Positions 1 through 9,500 of a stretch of 64,000 nt of DNA are shown here, in pieces (position 1 is the first letter of the stretch; the number at the start of each line of letters is the position of its first letter). The position numbers were made by a program, and so were the translations under genes. The stretch is from Marinilabilia salmonicolor (lineage in GTDB: Bacteria; Bacteroidota; Bacteroidia; Bacteroidales; Marinilabiliaceae). The DNA lies in assembly GCF_003003035.1 (NCBI RefSeq), contig NZ_PVTS01000001.1, forward strand, positions 62,001-126,000. The letters run 5' to 3'. The notes under the pieces are model-generated. The model was given only the letters and a program-made list of their open reading frames with translations. It had not been told where the DNA came from and did not search any database.

Positions 1-1
1 G

Positions 2-487
2 GTTCTGGTTCATTTTATCGATTATAATATACCCTTTAAAACGTTGTTTTTAGTGGCCATCCCCATCCCTCTTCTGGTTCTTTATTTGTTGATGAGGTTG
101 GTTTTGCCTTTATTCATTAAAGCTTTTGCAGCAATCAGTTTGTGGTCGGTGCTGGTTCAGGGAATTCAAATGCTTGCTGCTGTAGGGATTTTATATGCTT
201 TGGGGGTTGAGGATTCAGCCAACTATGACGATTACTTGTTTCTTTTCTTTTTGTCGGCCATTATGGCCTCAGTGCCGGTAACTCTTGGGGGCATCGGTGC
301 CCGGGAGTTTACTTTCCTGATGGGGGCCGAATATCTTCATCTGCAACAGGATCTGGCTGTGGCTCTCAGTTTGTTGTTTTTTCTGGTGTCGGCAATTTCA
401 GCACTTCCGGGAATCTGGTATTCTGTTTTCCCCCGAAGAGTGTTGAATCATTTTAGCGAAGATCAGAAATTCAATGCTTCCAATTGA
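2..487 (+). CDS. Lysylphosphatidylglycerol synthase/flippase-like (UPF0104) membrane protein, 3' part
   Basis: The reading frame is open from the first bases of the window, so the true start lies upstream. What remains is the C-terminal 161 residues of a polytopic membrane protein, with about four hydrophobic segments and the sequence GGIGAREF between two of them. That glycine-rich loop is typical of the lysylphosphatidylglycerol synthase transmembrane domain family (AglD/MprF-N/YbhN). In Bacteroidota these stand-alone domains usually lie near glycosyltransferase or lipid genes, and their substrate is not known. The 3' end overlaps the convergent LPP20-domain gene by 25 bp. The family call is good; no function can be assigned from a fragment. 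Confidence 0.7.
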   Translation, partial: VLVHFIDYNIPFKTLFLVAIPIPLLVLYLLMRLVLPLFIKAFAAISLWSVLVQGIQMLAAVGILYALGVEDSANYDDYLFLFFLSAIMASVPVTLGGIGAREFTFLMGAEYLHLQQDLAVALSLLFFLVSAISALPGIWYSVFPRRVLNHFSEDQKFNASN

Positions 488-1845
488 GGATAGATCTCTT
501 TTTGAAATTCCTCCATCAATTTATTTTCGGCTTCCTCAAGTGCATAATTGTAGTTCCCCGGCCGCATTCCTTTGATTCCGGAGATGGTGTTACTGTATAT
601 TTCTGTTTGCGATTTGGCAGACGAAACAGAAAAATGAAGGTCTGCAAAAACAAGGTAAACCTCATAGCCGTCTCCTTTTTTGATTTCTCCTTTTCTGAAG
701 TTGATATTCGCTACCAGAAGGTAGCCGGCTTCCTCTGCAGATGATGTGAAATTAAAAAAAGTTTCGTTGAGCTGTGCTTTGAGCCGGTTTGAGAATATTT
801 CCGAGGCAGAGGGGGTTCCGAAAACCATTTCATTGGCATTAAAAGTGGCTTTGGTTTTTTGAAGTTCAATGTTGAATGTGAAACGTGGAACGGTCTCGGC
901 AGGCAGAAAAAAGGCTACCAGCGGACTTTTAATATTTTCTTTTTGCAGCAGTGCAGTGTGGTCAAATTCCACGGTTACCTGCTGTTTTTTTCTGGATGAT
1001 TCAAGCTTTTGAATATAACTGGAAGCTTCTCCACCACGGTCGGTTGTTATTTTTTCTTGCAGAATTCCGCTGCCTTCCGTGAACCCAAAGTTCAACGGGA
1101 AGTTGTGAATAGGAATCTTTCTTCCATTGTTTGTGAAGTAGGTAACTTTGGCTTTTAGAGGCCGCTCCATGCTCTTGGAGAATGAAATGCTGTAGTCAGG
1201 ATTTTCAGAGGTGATGACAATTCTTCCAAATAAGTCTCTCAAATCCTGCATGATATCGGTGCCAAAATTGAGGTTCCCGTCGATGCTCCGGTAAGATAAG
1301 TCGTCGCTTATGTGGTTTTCGAGCGACTCGATGGCTTTGAAATAAGCAGCCAGCGATGCTGTAATTTCCTGCTGTTCTCTGAGTCGGCGACCTTCCAGAA
1401 GATAAGAGGCAGCTCGTTTTTTTGCCATATTCAGGTCCAGCTCTTTTCTTCTTTTAAATTCGTTTTTGTTTAATCGCATCAACACCCAGTATTCCCGTTT
1501 GTTTTCCCAGGTTTGTACCTCATAGCCGGACAGGCTTTCTTCTGCTGAGGTGCTTATTTCTGATTCGAAAGTTTCCCGAAAATGATAGTTGTCTTCAAAC
1601 TGCCGCAGCAGAGAGTTGGCCGAAACATTTACTTCAATTTCGGAAGTCATTTCCCGGAGGGCTTCTGCACGTGCTTTTTTTGCATAATCGAGGCCTGTAT
1701 GCCCGTTTTTGTAGGTCATGCCAATGCCGATGTAGTATTCTTTCTCAGAAGGACGCTTTTTTACCCATTTGGGCTTGGCAGCCTGGGAGGCGGATGCTGT
1801 TAAGAGGAAAAGAATCAGAGAAATGAGCAGTGCTTTACGGGCCAT
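463..1845 (-). CDS. Exported LPP20-domain protein
   Basis: The 460-residue protein starts with a clear signal peptide (residues 1 to about 22, ending SASQA) and has no lipobox cysteine, so it is probably periplasmic or outer-membrane associated. Residues about 35-135 carry an LPP20-like pattern: YYIGIGMTY, then an Ala/Glu-rich helix that includes REMTSEIEVNVSAN. The rest is mixed alpha/beta with no motif I recognise. It starts 20 bp downstream of recX on the same strand, so the two may be cotranscribed. The role is unknown; LPP20 proteins are envelope proteins of diverse use. Confidence 0.6.
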   Translation of the reverse strand: MARKALLISLILFLLTASASQAAKPKWVKKRPSEKEYYIGIGMTYKNGHTGLDYAKKARAEALREMTSEIEVNVSANSLLRQFEDNYHFRETFESEISTSAEESLSGYEVQTWENKREYWVLMRLNKNEFKRRKELDLNMAKKRAASYLLEGRRLREQQEITASLAAYFKAIESLENHISDDLSYRSIDGNLNFGTDIMQDLRDLFGRIVITSENPDYSISFSKSMERPLKAKVTYFTNNGRKIPIHNFPLNFGFTEGSGILQEKITTDRGGEASSYIQKLESSRKKQQVTVEFDHTALLQKENIKSPLVAFFLPAETVPRFTFNIELQKTKATFNANEMVFGTPSASEIFSNRLKAQLNETFFNFTSSAEEAGYLLVANINFRKGEIKKGDGYEVYLVFADLHFSVSSAKSQTEIYSNTISGIKGMRPGNYNYALEEAENKLMEEFQKEIYPQLEALNF

Positions 1846-1865
1846 GACTGTATGTTTTGGTTTTT

Positions 1866-2327
1866 TTATTTCTTTAACAATAATTGTTCCACAAGAGGCA
1901 TGATTTCTTCATATTCATATCCCTTTGATACAGCATTGCGAATAACAGCGGCTTTTTGCTTGAGGGGTTCTTTGTTTTTTACCTGTCTGATTTTTTCCCG
2001 GATAACCTCCTGAAGCTTTTCATTGTATTCATCCGGATCAATCTGATCCAATGCCAGATTGATGGTTTCCCTGTCAATTCCTTTTTGTTTGAGTTGCCAC
2101 ATTATTTTCCTGCGTCCCCATTTGTTGAAACGAAATTTGTCGCGCACATAAAAGGAGGTAAAGCGCTCTTCATCGATGAATTTTTCTTCTACCAGTTTTT
2201 GAATTATCTTTTCGGTGTCAGAGTCGGAAAGGTCCCATTTTTCCAGTTTTTTTTGGATGTCGGAGCGGCAATACTCCTGCCGGGAGCAAAGAGATGATGC
2301 TTTATGTAGTGCTTTTTTGTAATCCAT
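1866..2327 (-). CDS. recX: Regulatory protein RecX
   Basis: A 153-residue, highly charged helical protein with the three-helix tandem repeats of RecX, which binds and modulates RecA filaments. Family signatures visible are SRQEYCRSDIQKKL near the N-terminus, LVEEKFIDEERF in the second repeat, and KWGRRKIMWQLKQKGI. The frame stays open 13 codons further upstream (to 2366), but I chose the ATG at 2327 because AAGGA lies about 10 nt before it and homologues begin near the MDYKKAL sequence. It is likely the first gene of a pair with the LPP20-domain gene. recA is not in the window, which is common for Bacteroidota. Confidence 0.85.
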   Translation of the reverse strand: MDYKKALHKASSLCSRQEYCRSDIQKKLEKWDLSDSDTEKIIQKLVEEKFIDEERFTSFYVRDKFRFNKWGRRKIMWQLKQKGIDRETINLALDQIDPDEYNEKLQEVIREKIRQVKNKEPLKQKAAVIRNAVSKGYEYEEIMPLVEQLLLKK

Positions 2328-2565
2328 TGGCTTGTATCCTTTGTTTAGATAATCAGTATTACCCAAATTCAGCCAGAGTTGTTCAAAGAAAAATGTTAAC
2401 CCCGGGAGGAATTTAAATACTAAAGTAATGTTTTTTTGAGAGCTTCCTCACGGAGACCGGGTGTAACTTGAAAAGCTATATATTGCTGAAAAATCAGGGA
2501 GTCCGGACTTTTTTTGGGTGAAAGGTTGATTGATTGTTGAATGTGGCAAAGGTTGGTTATTAGGT

Positions 2566-3636
2566 ATGGTAAAGTACATTGGAATCATCTGTTTTTTGTT
2601 ATTGTTCTGGCAGAGTTCAGCGGGTCAGCAGGCAGACGAGCGGAATTCGATTCGCTATATGTCAGGGGCTTTGCATGCCGGTCAATTACAGATCCATTCC
2701 TCGAAAATTGAACATTTCAGGGGTGTCATGCCTGTCGGTTTTGGGTTGGATTTTTCCTGGAAGTTTACCTCTTCCGGCGCTTATGAGTTGTGTCGATGCT
2801 ATCCATTGTTAGGCGTTTCACTCAATTACTGGGATTTTGGTCATGATGCCCTGGGAAGTGCTGTTTCAGCCCTTTTTTATGTAGAGCCGGTTCTTTTCTC
2901 TCCCTGGGGAGCTGACCTTTCTCTCAAGACAGGTTTGGGAGTTAGTTATATGGACAACCCACATGATGAGGAGACCAATCCTGAAAATATTGTTTACAGT
3001 ACACCTGTCGCTTTCCCGTTGATGGCCGGTCTTTCGCTGGACTATCCTGTGGCTGATCGTTGGGCGGTTCGGTTATCTGCCATGTTTCAGCATATCTCAA
3101 ATGGAGGCGTGAATCAGCCCAATCTGGGAATTAATTACACCACTCTTGGTTTTGGGGTTTCCTATAAAATCGATGATGAGCGTATCCCCTTTCATCCGGA
3201 GTTAGATTCGTTTGATGCCTCAGTGGGTGAGAGAGGGTTCAGGTATAGATTTATTGCAGGACTGAAAGAGCCTGAGGGGATTGAAGATAAAGCTTCTGTT
3301 CTGGGGCTGATGGCAGAATATCATGATCAGTTTGCCCGTATTAACGGATGGTCGGCGGGTGTTATGGGGGAGCTGGACACCAGCCGTCCGGGTTCTTTAT
3401 CTTTTAAAAAGGGGAGGTTAAGTGCTGTTGCCGGACATCACTTTATTCTGGGCCGTTTCGATTTTGGGCAGATTGCGGGAGTCTATTTGCTGCGCGGGCA
3501 TTCAACTCACTCCCCCTGGTTTCAGTATTATACTCTCGACTATGGATTGAGTGACCTTATGGAAGTGGGAGTGGGGCTGAAAGCACATGGGAAAGTGGCC
3601 GAATATCTTGGCGTTCGTCTTTCCTTTAGTTTTTAA
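2566..3636 (+). CDS. PagL-like lipid A 3-O-deacylase (acyloxyacyl hydrolase family)
   Basis: A 356-residue outer-membrane protein with a signal peptide (about residues 1-20). Residues 172-190 hold the PagL signature, a phenylalanine followed by QHISNGGVNQPNLGIN. This includes the catalytic His176 and Ser178 pair of lipid A 3-O-deacylases, which remove an acyl chain from lipid A in the outer membrane. Aromatic, glycine-rich alternating segments support a beta-barrel. The protein is about twice the length of classic PagL, and residues about 205-356 form a second strand-rich half ending VRLSFSF, a beta-barrel-like C-terminus. ATG 2566 is preferred over the upstream TTG because the signal peptide starts there. 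It converges on metF with a 4-bp overlap. Confidence 0.8.
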   Translation: MVKYIGIICFLLLFWQSSAGQQADERNSIRYMSGALHAGQLQIHSSKIEHFRGVMPVGFGLDFSWKFTSSGAYELCRCYPLLGVSLNYWDFGHDALGSAVSALFYVEPVLFSPWGADLSLKTGLGVSYMDNPHDEETNPENIVYSTPVAFPLMAGLSLDYPVADRWAVRLSAMFQHISNGGVNQPNLGINYTTLGFGVSYKIDDERIPFHPELDSFDASVGERGFRYRFIAGLKEPEGIEDKASVLGLMAEYHDQFARINGWSAGVMGELDTSRPGSLSFKKGRLSAVAGHHFILGRFDFGQIAGVYLLRGHSTHSPWFQYYTLDYGLSDLMEVGVGLKAHGKVAEYLGVRLSFSF

Positions 3637-4589
3637 TAGATTTTTTTGGCAATATCGTACACGCAATTGGTGGCCATCATCGTGTAAAAGTGAATGAGGT
3701 TGAAGCCATGATTCATTAATTCTTTGGCCTGGTGGGCCGCCCATTCAGTACCCACTTTGGCGACCTCTGCATTGCTGGTGCATTTTTGAAGTTCAGTTGT
3801 AAGTGCTTCCGGAAATTCAGTTTTGAAAATATCCGGCAATACTTTTATCTGACTTAGGTAATTGATGGGCTTTAATCCGGGTACTATGGGAATGGTAATG
3901 CCTGCTTCACGGCATTTTTTGACAAAATCAAAGAATTTTGAATTGTCAAAAAACATTTGGGTTATGATGTATTCTGCTCCGGCATCTGCTTTTTGTTTGA
4001 GCCTTAAAATGTCTTCCTCCAGGCTGGCAGCTTCTTCATGTTTCTCCGGGTATCCTGCCACGCCATAGCTAAAGGGGGTTTCGAAGGGCTCCATGAAAGT
4101 GCCGTCCAGGAACTGCCCTTTGTTGAGATTATTGACCTGATGGATCAAATCAATGGCATATTTGTTTCCGGGTTCATCGGGCTTAACAAAGTTGTGCCTG
4201 TCTGAGTTATCGCCCCTCAGCAGTAACAAATCATGAATGCCCAGAAAATTCAGATCGATCAGGGCATACTCTGTTTCACTTTGGGTAAAACCACTGCAAA
4301 TCATGTGAGGAACAACAGGAATTTTGTATTGATGTTGAATAGAGGCAGCTACAGCAACTGTTCCGGGTCTTTTTCGGTAAACGTGGGGAATGTTGACCCC
4401 ATCGGCGTTTGGTTTGTAAACTACTTCATCGCGGTGTGAGGTAATGTTGATGTATAGGGGGTTGAACTCTTTGAGTTTATCAATGGTGTTAAATACTTTG
4501 CTGATGCTGTTCCCTTTGAGCGGGGGAAGCAATTCAAACGAGAATGAGGGCGTATTGCTATTTCTGATTAACTCTGCAACTGTTGACAT
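3633..4589 (-). CDS. metF: Methylenetetrahydrofolate reductase
   Basis: MetF (318 aa) reduces 5,10-methylene-THF to 5-methyl-THF in the cytoplasm, using FAD, and so feeds the methyl donor to MetH, encoded 2 kb away on the same strand. The TIM-barrel family motifs are visible: FSFELLPPLKG near the N-terminus, YINITSHRDE, LLLLRGDN, and YIITQMFFD followed by IPIVPGLKPI. Length is normal for bacterial MetF (about 290-320). A Bacteroidetes -7-like box (TAATTTTG) lies about 20 bp upstream of the start, and a repeat element (4661-4867) lies just beyond it. Confidence 0.93.
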   Translation of the reverse strand: MSTVAELIRNSNTPSFSFELLPPLKGNSISKVFNTIDKLKEFNPLYINITSHRDEVVYKPNADGVNIPHVYRKRPGTVAVAASIQHQYKIPVVPHMICSGFTQSETEYALIDLNFLGIHDLLLLRGDNSDRHNFVKPDEPGNKYAIDLIHQVNNLNKGQFLDGTFMEPFETPFSYGVAGYPEKHEEAASLEEDILRLKQKADAGAEYIITQMFFDNSKFFDFVKKCREAGITIPIVPGLKPINYLSQIKVLPDIFKTEFPEALTTELQKCTSNAEVAKVGTEWAAHQAKELMNHGFNLIHFYTMMATNCVYDIAKKIY

Positions 4590-4609
4590 AATTTCAGGTT
4601 TTAGGGATG

Positions 4610-4617
4610 CAAAATTA
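4610..4617 (-). promoter_or_regulatory. metF: Putative -7 box of metF
   Basis: On the minus strand this reads TAATTTTG, matching the Bacteroidetes TAnnTTTG element, about 20 bp before the metF ATG. I see no TTG at the expected -33 position, so support is moderate. Confidence 0.4.
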
Positions 4618-4660
4618 AAATTATAATCCCAAAAAGGGAATTTTGCTTACTATTTGATGA

Positions 4661-4867
4661 TTATTTAGCCCGTCCATGAACTAAGCAAAATTTGGTTCTG
4701 GTCATGTGTTTGTTAAGAAAGTGCCAGTTACAAGGCTTGCGACCGCGTGCCGCCTAAAGCTTTAGCGGTGGCGCAAGCCCTAAATCACGCAGTTTACTTG
4801 AGTAAATGAGTAATTTTCGGGCAAGCGCAACGCAGTAAATGGTACTTTATGGACAAACACTATTTAG
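4661..4867. repeat. MITE-like intergenic element, copy A (207 bp)
   Basis: The element has imperfect terminal inverted repeats: TTATTTAGCCCGTCCATGAA on the left and TTTATGGACAAACACTATTTAG (4846-4867) on the right. It shares its right half (GTAAATGAG, then GCAAGCG, then GGTACTTTATGGACA) with copies B and C, and the GTGCCA and AGGCTTGC modules with copy C. Its centre is a long hairpin (GGCTTGCG 4734-4741 with CGCAAGCC 4772-4779, plus an inner CTAAAG/CTTTAG stem). No reading frame of note is present. The right end contains the stop codon of the small minus-strand ORF at 4864-5016. Confidence 0.8.
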
Positions 4868-5016
4868 CCTGAATAATTCATAAATAATTTATTACGATGA
4901 TTAACCAACTGCGAAATATGAACGTCCTCTATAAAATCGATTTGAAAATAGTTCACTATTTCCTTCATCAATTTCATCTGCGGTTGTCCATATTTCTTGC
5001 TGTTTGACCATCTCAT
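4864..5016 (-). CDS. Short ORF downstream of DNA methyltransferase, possible gene remnant
   Basis: A 50-codon frame starts 25 bp after the methyltransferase stop, in a different frame. The product begins MRWSNSKKYGQPQMKL and ends HRNKLFMNYSG. The mix of aromatic, charged and amphipathic residues looks protein-like, and the frame ends exactly in the right terminus of repeat copy A. An overlapping frame from 5030 encodes a 42-residue alternative, so the call is uncertain. It could be a small partner gene, the 3' scrap of a lost restriction gene, or chance. I recognise no domain. Confidence 0.25.
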   Translation of the reverse strand: MRWSNSKKYGQPQMKLMKEIVNYFQIDFIEDVHISQLVNHRNKLFMNYSG

Positions 5017-5041
5017 CACAAAAATTCATGAATTAATCAGG

Positions 5042-6541
5042 TTAGATGAATTCAATTAGTTTCTTAATTTTCCCTGGCTGGGCCCAGTTCATGGTACCTT
5101 CCATTCTATGCGAAAGCAGAATTTTCTCCACCACCGGATTTTGCAGTTTTTTTAGGATGCTTTTTGCTTCATTTTGTGAGTAACACGGGATAAATGCCTG
5201 TAATGCCTGATTGGCCTGCCATTTGCCTTCGAAAATCTGTGGAGAAAATTTCTTTCGACCGTAGGCTTCCCATACAATTTTGTACGGAGCATAGTTATAC
5301 GGCCCCACTCCAAGGAGTGCCCACCAAATTCCTTTATTAATCCAACTCCTGATGAGTGTGCCTTTGCGTGCCTTGAGAAGGTCTGCTGCGCTACACAGGT
5401 AATTGTTAAGTTGTGGCCAGCGTTTAATCTCCGCTGCTGAAAGAGGACGTCCATCTTTTGTATATGGAAGCAATACCCATAAGGTTGGGTTTTTCTCGTT
5501 TCTAAAATTGGCTGCCGTTAAAAGTGGGAATATAAATGCTGATGGTAGCTCTGTTGTATTGTTGAGCAGATAAGTCTCTTCATCCAGTTTGCTACACTCA
5601 TTAAAGAAAAAAAGTTTGTTGGCGCCGCAGGTGTTAAGGCCTTGTCTGGGTTGATTTTTTTTGTTTAAAGGTATTTTGCTAAACGAATTTAGTAGGGAGT
5701 TGTTGAGATCCTCGAAAATGCTGAATCCGGCTGAAAGGGAGGTTAGTGGTGCTGCATACAATAGTTCCCATGTTTGATTCTTCAAAACTTTGTAGCGGAT
5801 GGGAAATTCAGGTTGCCTGTTTCGCTGAAAATGAACAAGCCCGTAGCGGGTGGCTATTTTATTGAAAACATCTTCTTTGTTGAAATCAAATATCTCCATG
5901 GGAGCAAAGGGTGCTTCTGCTGAGATGTAATTGCGAAAAGCTTCGTGTGCTCCATCGTTGAGAAGCAATGACAAGGGCATGAAGAAGTATGCATCGCCCC
6001 CGGGGATAAGGAAATCCCGGATCGTTGCTTTTATGATTAGAGCAGCAATGTCGATTCGGGAATGTCCAAGCAACAGCTTTCGTTTGTTTCCTGTTAGCTG
6101 GTATTTCTCGAAGTGCGGTTTGATTTTCTTTTTGTAAGCCTCCGGGAGGTCGTTGAAATTTTGCCAGGGAGGGTTACCAAAAATAATGTCGAAAGGTTCA
6201 CATGGCAATTCCAGTATGTCCAGATTGCTGAAATTTTTGGACATATCTGTGTTGAATTCATCCTGAAAGAACTGAAGCGCCTTTTGATAGTAGTCCGTGT
6301 TTAGCTCGTTGCCAAACAGGTTTAGAATTGGGAGTTCCTTTGGTTTAAAGCCTTTTTCAACCCCATGCTGAACCAGGGTAATCAGCAGATTGCCCTGGCC
6401 CATGGTGGGATCAAAAACAGTAGATCCGTTCATCCATCTTTCAAAGATGCCAAACTGCTCAATGGCAAAACGCCCCCAGCGAAAGGGGGTGAAAACATCC
6501 CCGATCTTTATTTTGGTGGTGTTGCAACTGTCAGTTTTCAT
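5042..6541 (-). CDS. Solitary N6-adenine DNA methyltransferase (gamma class)
   Basis: A 499-residue SAM-dependent DNA methyltransferase. Motif order is X-I-IV followed by a long target-recognition region: GDVFTPFRWG at residues 14-23 (motif X), DPTMGQG at 44-50 (SAM-binding motif I) and NPPW at 123-126 (catalytic motif IV). This order is that of gamma-class N6-adenine enzymes such as Eco57I or TaqI methylases. No nuclease domain is visible within the protein and no restriction gene follows; downstream there is only a 50-codon ORF and a repeat element. The start lies 23 bp after metH on the same strand, so it may be cotranscribed with it. It could be a solitary epigenetic methylase or the survivor of a decayed restriction system. 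The recognition sequence cannot be inferred. Confidence 0.82.
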   Translation of the reverse strand: MKTDSCNTTKIKIGDVFTPFRWGRFAIEQFGIFERWMNGSTVFDPTMGQGNLLITLVQHGVEKGFKPKELPILNLFGNELNTDYYQKALQFFQDEFNTDMSKNFSNLDILELPCEPFDIIFGNPPWQNFNDLPEAYKKKIKPHFEKYQLTGNKRKLLLGHSRIDIAALIIKATIRDFLIPGGDAYFFMPLSLLLNDGAHEAFRNYISAEAPFAPMEIFDFNKEDVFNKIATRYGLVHFQRNRQPEFPIRYKVLKNQTWELLYAAPLTSLSAGFSIFEDLNNSLLNSFSKIPLNKKNQPRQGLNTCGANKLFFFNECSKLDEETYLLNNTTELPSAFIFPLLTAANFRNEKNPTLWVLLPYTKDGRPLSAAEIKRWPQLNNYLCSAADLLKARKGTLIRSWINKGIWWALLGVGPYNYAPYKIVWEAYGRKKFSPQIFEGKWQANQALQAFIPCYSQNEAKSILKKLQNPVVEKILLSHRMEGTMNWAQPGKIKKLIEFI

Positions 6542-6564
6542 GATCCCGGATAAAGCATTTGGGG

Positions 6565-9500
6565 CTATTTATCTGCCAGGTTGGTGGGGATCCATTTTTC
6601 CAGTTCTTCAGGTGTCATTCCTTTTCTGTCGGCCACATCAGCAACCTGGTCCGACTTGATTTTTCCCACGCCAAAATAGATTGCGTCGGGGTGAGCCAGA
6701 TATAATCCGCTGACAGAGGCATTGGGGTACATACTGAAGTGTTCAGTGAGTGTAATTCCTGCATTTTTCTCTACTTCCATGAGGTCGAAGAGTAAGCGTT
6801 TTTCACTGTGGTCGGGGCAGGCAGGGTAGCCCAGGGCCGGCCGGATTCCCCGGTAACGTTCGCGTACAAGGTCATCGTAGTTAAAGGCTTCATCGGGGTT
6901 GTAGCCCCAGAATTCTTTTCTTACTCTGAAGTGCATCAACTCTGCAAAGGCTTCGGCCAGCCGGTCTGCCAGAGATTTCAAAAGGATGGCGTTGTAATCG
7001 TCGTGTTTTGCTTCAAACTCGCTGATCCATTTTTCTATTCCCTCACCTGCACTCACGGCAAATCCACCAATGTAATCGTTGATGCCTGAATCTTTAGGTG
7101 CAATAAAATCTGCCAATGAGTAATAAATTTCTTTACCCTGTTTTTTTTGTTGCTCCCGCAGAAAATGGAAAGTGGTTTGAATCTCTGAGCGATCTTCTCC
7201 GGTATAGACTTCCACATCATCTCCCACGCTGTTGGCGGGAAATAACCCGATTATTCCGTTTGCCCGGAGCATTTTTTCCTCTTTTATTTTCTGCAACATC
7301 TGCTGGGCATCTTTCCACAGTTTCAATGCTTCGGAGGCTTTCTCCTTTGCCATGTCGGAGGTGAAGTTGTCCAGCCATTGTAGCTTCGATTCTTCGTCGC
7401 TTACATTTTCTATCCCTCTGTAATTCCCGGTAAGTCTCCAGGCATGGAAAAAGAATGTCCAGTCGATGAACGGAACAATCTCCTCTACCGGATAATCCGT
7501 AAAGGTCTTTATCCCTGTGAAATTGGGCTTTTTGACAGGGGCATCCTGCCAGTTGGTTTGCCACTTTTTCTCCCGGGCTTCGCTTATGGGGAGATATTCC
7601 TTGGCCTTTTTGTTTTTATTGGCTTCCCTCAGTTTTTGGTATTCTTCGCCGGTTTGTTTGTTAAAACGCTCATGTTCTTTTGGTGAAAGCAATGCTCCCA
7701 CCACCTGGGCGCTCATGGAGGCATCCTTCACATATACAACCGGTCCGGAGTAAAAGGGATCAATTTTTACGGCAGTATGTACTTTCGAGGTTGTTGCACC
7801 ACCAATGAGCAGTGGTTGTTTCATTCCCCTAAGTTCCATCTCCCGGGCCACATTGCTCATCTCTTCCAAAGACGGGGTTATCAAACCGCTCAGGCCTACA
7901 ATGTCTGCCTCCTGTTTTACGGCTTCACTAAGAATCTTTTCGGCAGGAACCATGACCCCAAGATCTACCACATCATAGTTGTTGCATGCCAGGATAACTC
8001 CTACAATATTTTTCCCAATATCGTGTACGTCTCCTTTTACCGTGGCCATCAGGATTTTTCCTTTTTTTGTATTGGCGTTGCCCGACGCTCTTTTTTCTTC
8101 TTCGATGAATGGCTCCAGCCAGGCTACGGCTTTTTTCATGACCCGTGCTGTTTTTACGACCTGGGGCAGGAACATTTTTCCTGATCCAAACAAATCTCCC
8201 ACAATGTTCATCCCATCCATCAGCGGTTGCTCTATGATGTCGAGGGCAAACTCATATTTTTCTCTGGCTTCCACCAGGTCTTCTTCCAGAAAGTCTGGAA
8301 TTCCTTTGATGAGGCAGTGATGCAGCCGTTCCTCCAGTGGCTTGTCGCGCCAGCTGTCTTTTTTTACAGCGGTACCGGCTTCTTTTTGGTCTTTTATCTC
8401 TTCTGCCTTGTCAATCAAACGTTCGGTGGCATCAGGGCGTCGGTTGAGTACCACATCTTCGACCAGTTCCAGCAGGTCGGCGGGTATTTCGTCATAAATC
8501 TGGAGCATTCCGGGATTTACGATGCCCATATCCATTCCGGCTTGTATGGCGTGGTAGAGGAATACGGCATGCATGGCTTCCCTGACCTGATTGTTCCCAC
8601 GGAATGAAAAGGAAAGGTTGCTGACCCCGCCACTCACCTTTGCGTGGGGTAGATTTTCCTTGATCCATTTGGTGACATTGATGTAGTCTATCGCATAATT
8701 GTTGTGCTCCTCAATCCCGGTTCCAATGGCCAGAATATTAGGATCAAAAATGATGTCCTGCGGAGGGAATCCGACTTTAGCAGTCAACAGGTTGTAGGCG
8801 CGCTGGCAGATTTCTTTTCGTCGTTCAAGGGTATCGGCCTGACCTTTCTCGTCAAAGGCCATTACTACCACTGCTGCTCCATACTCCTTGATGGCACTGG
8901 CCTGCTTTACAAATATTTCTTCCCCTTCTTTAAGGCTGATGGAGTTGACAATAGATTTTCCCTGGAGGCATTTTAATCCTGCTTCAAGTACTTCCCACTT
9001 TGAGGAATCCACCATGACGGGAAGGGCTGCGATGTCCGGTTCTGCAGCCATAAGGTTGAGAAAGGTGACCATCTCTTTTTTTGCGTCAAGCATGGCATCG
9101 TCCATGTTGACATCAATAATCTGGGCTCCTCCTTCAACCTGATCCTGGGCAACGGATAGTGCTTCTTCGTATTTTTCTTCCCTTATGAGACGTGCAAATT
9201 TTTTGGATCCTGCCACATTGGTCCGTTCACCAATGTTTACAAAATTGGTGGTTTGATCCATGATGAGAGGGTTGAGCCCACTCAGTTTCGTTTTTACATC
9301 CGGGGTAGAGGGAACATGTGGCTTGGCATCTTTGATGTATTCCGCAAAAGCCTTGATGTGTTCCGGAGTGGTTCCGCAACAACCGCCCACAATGTTTACC
9401 AGTCCCTGATTCAGGTATTGGAAAATTTTCGGAGCCATTTCCTGAGGTGTCTCGTCGTACTCGCCGAATTGATTGGGCAGTCCGGCATTTGGATAGGCAC

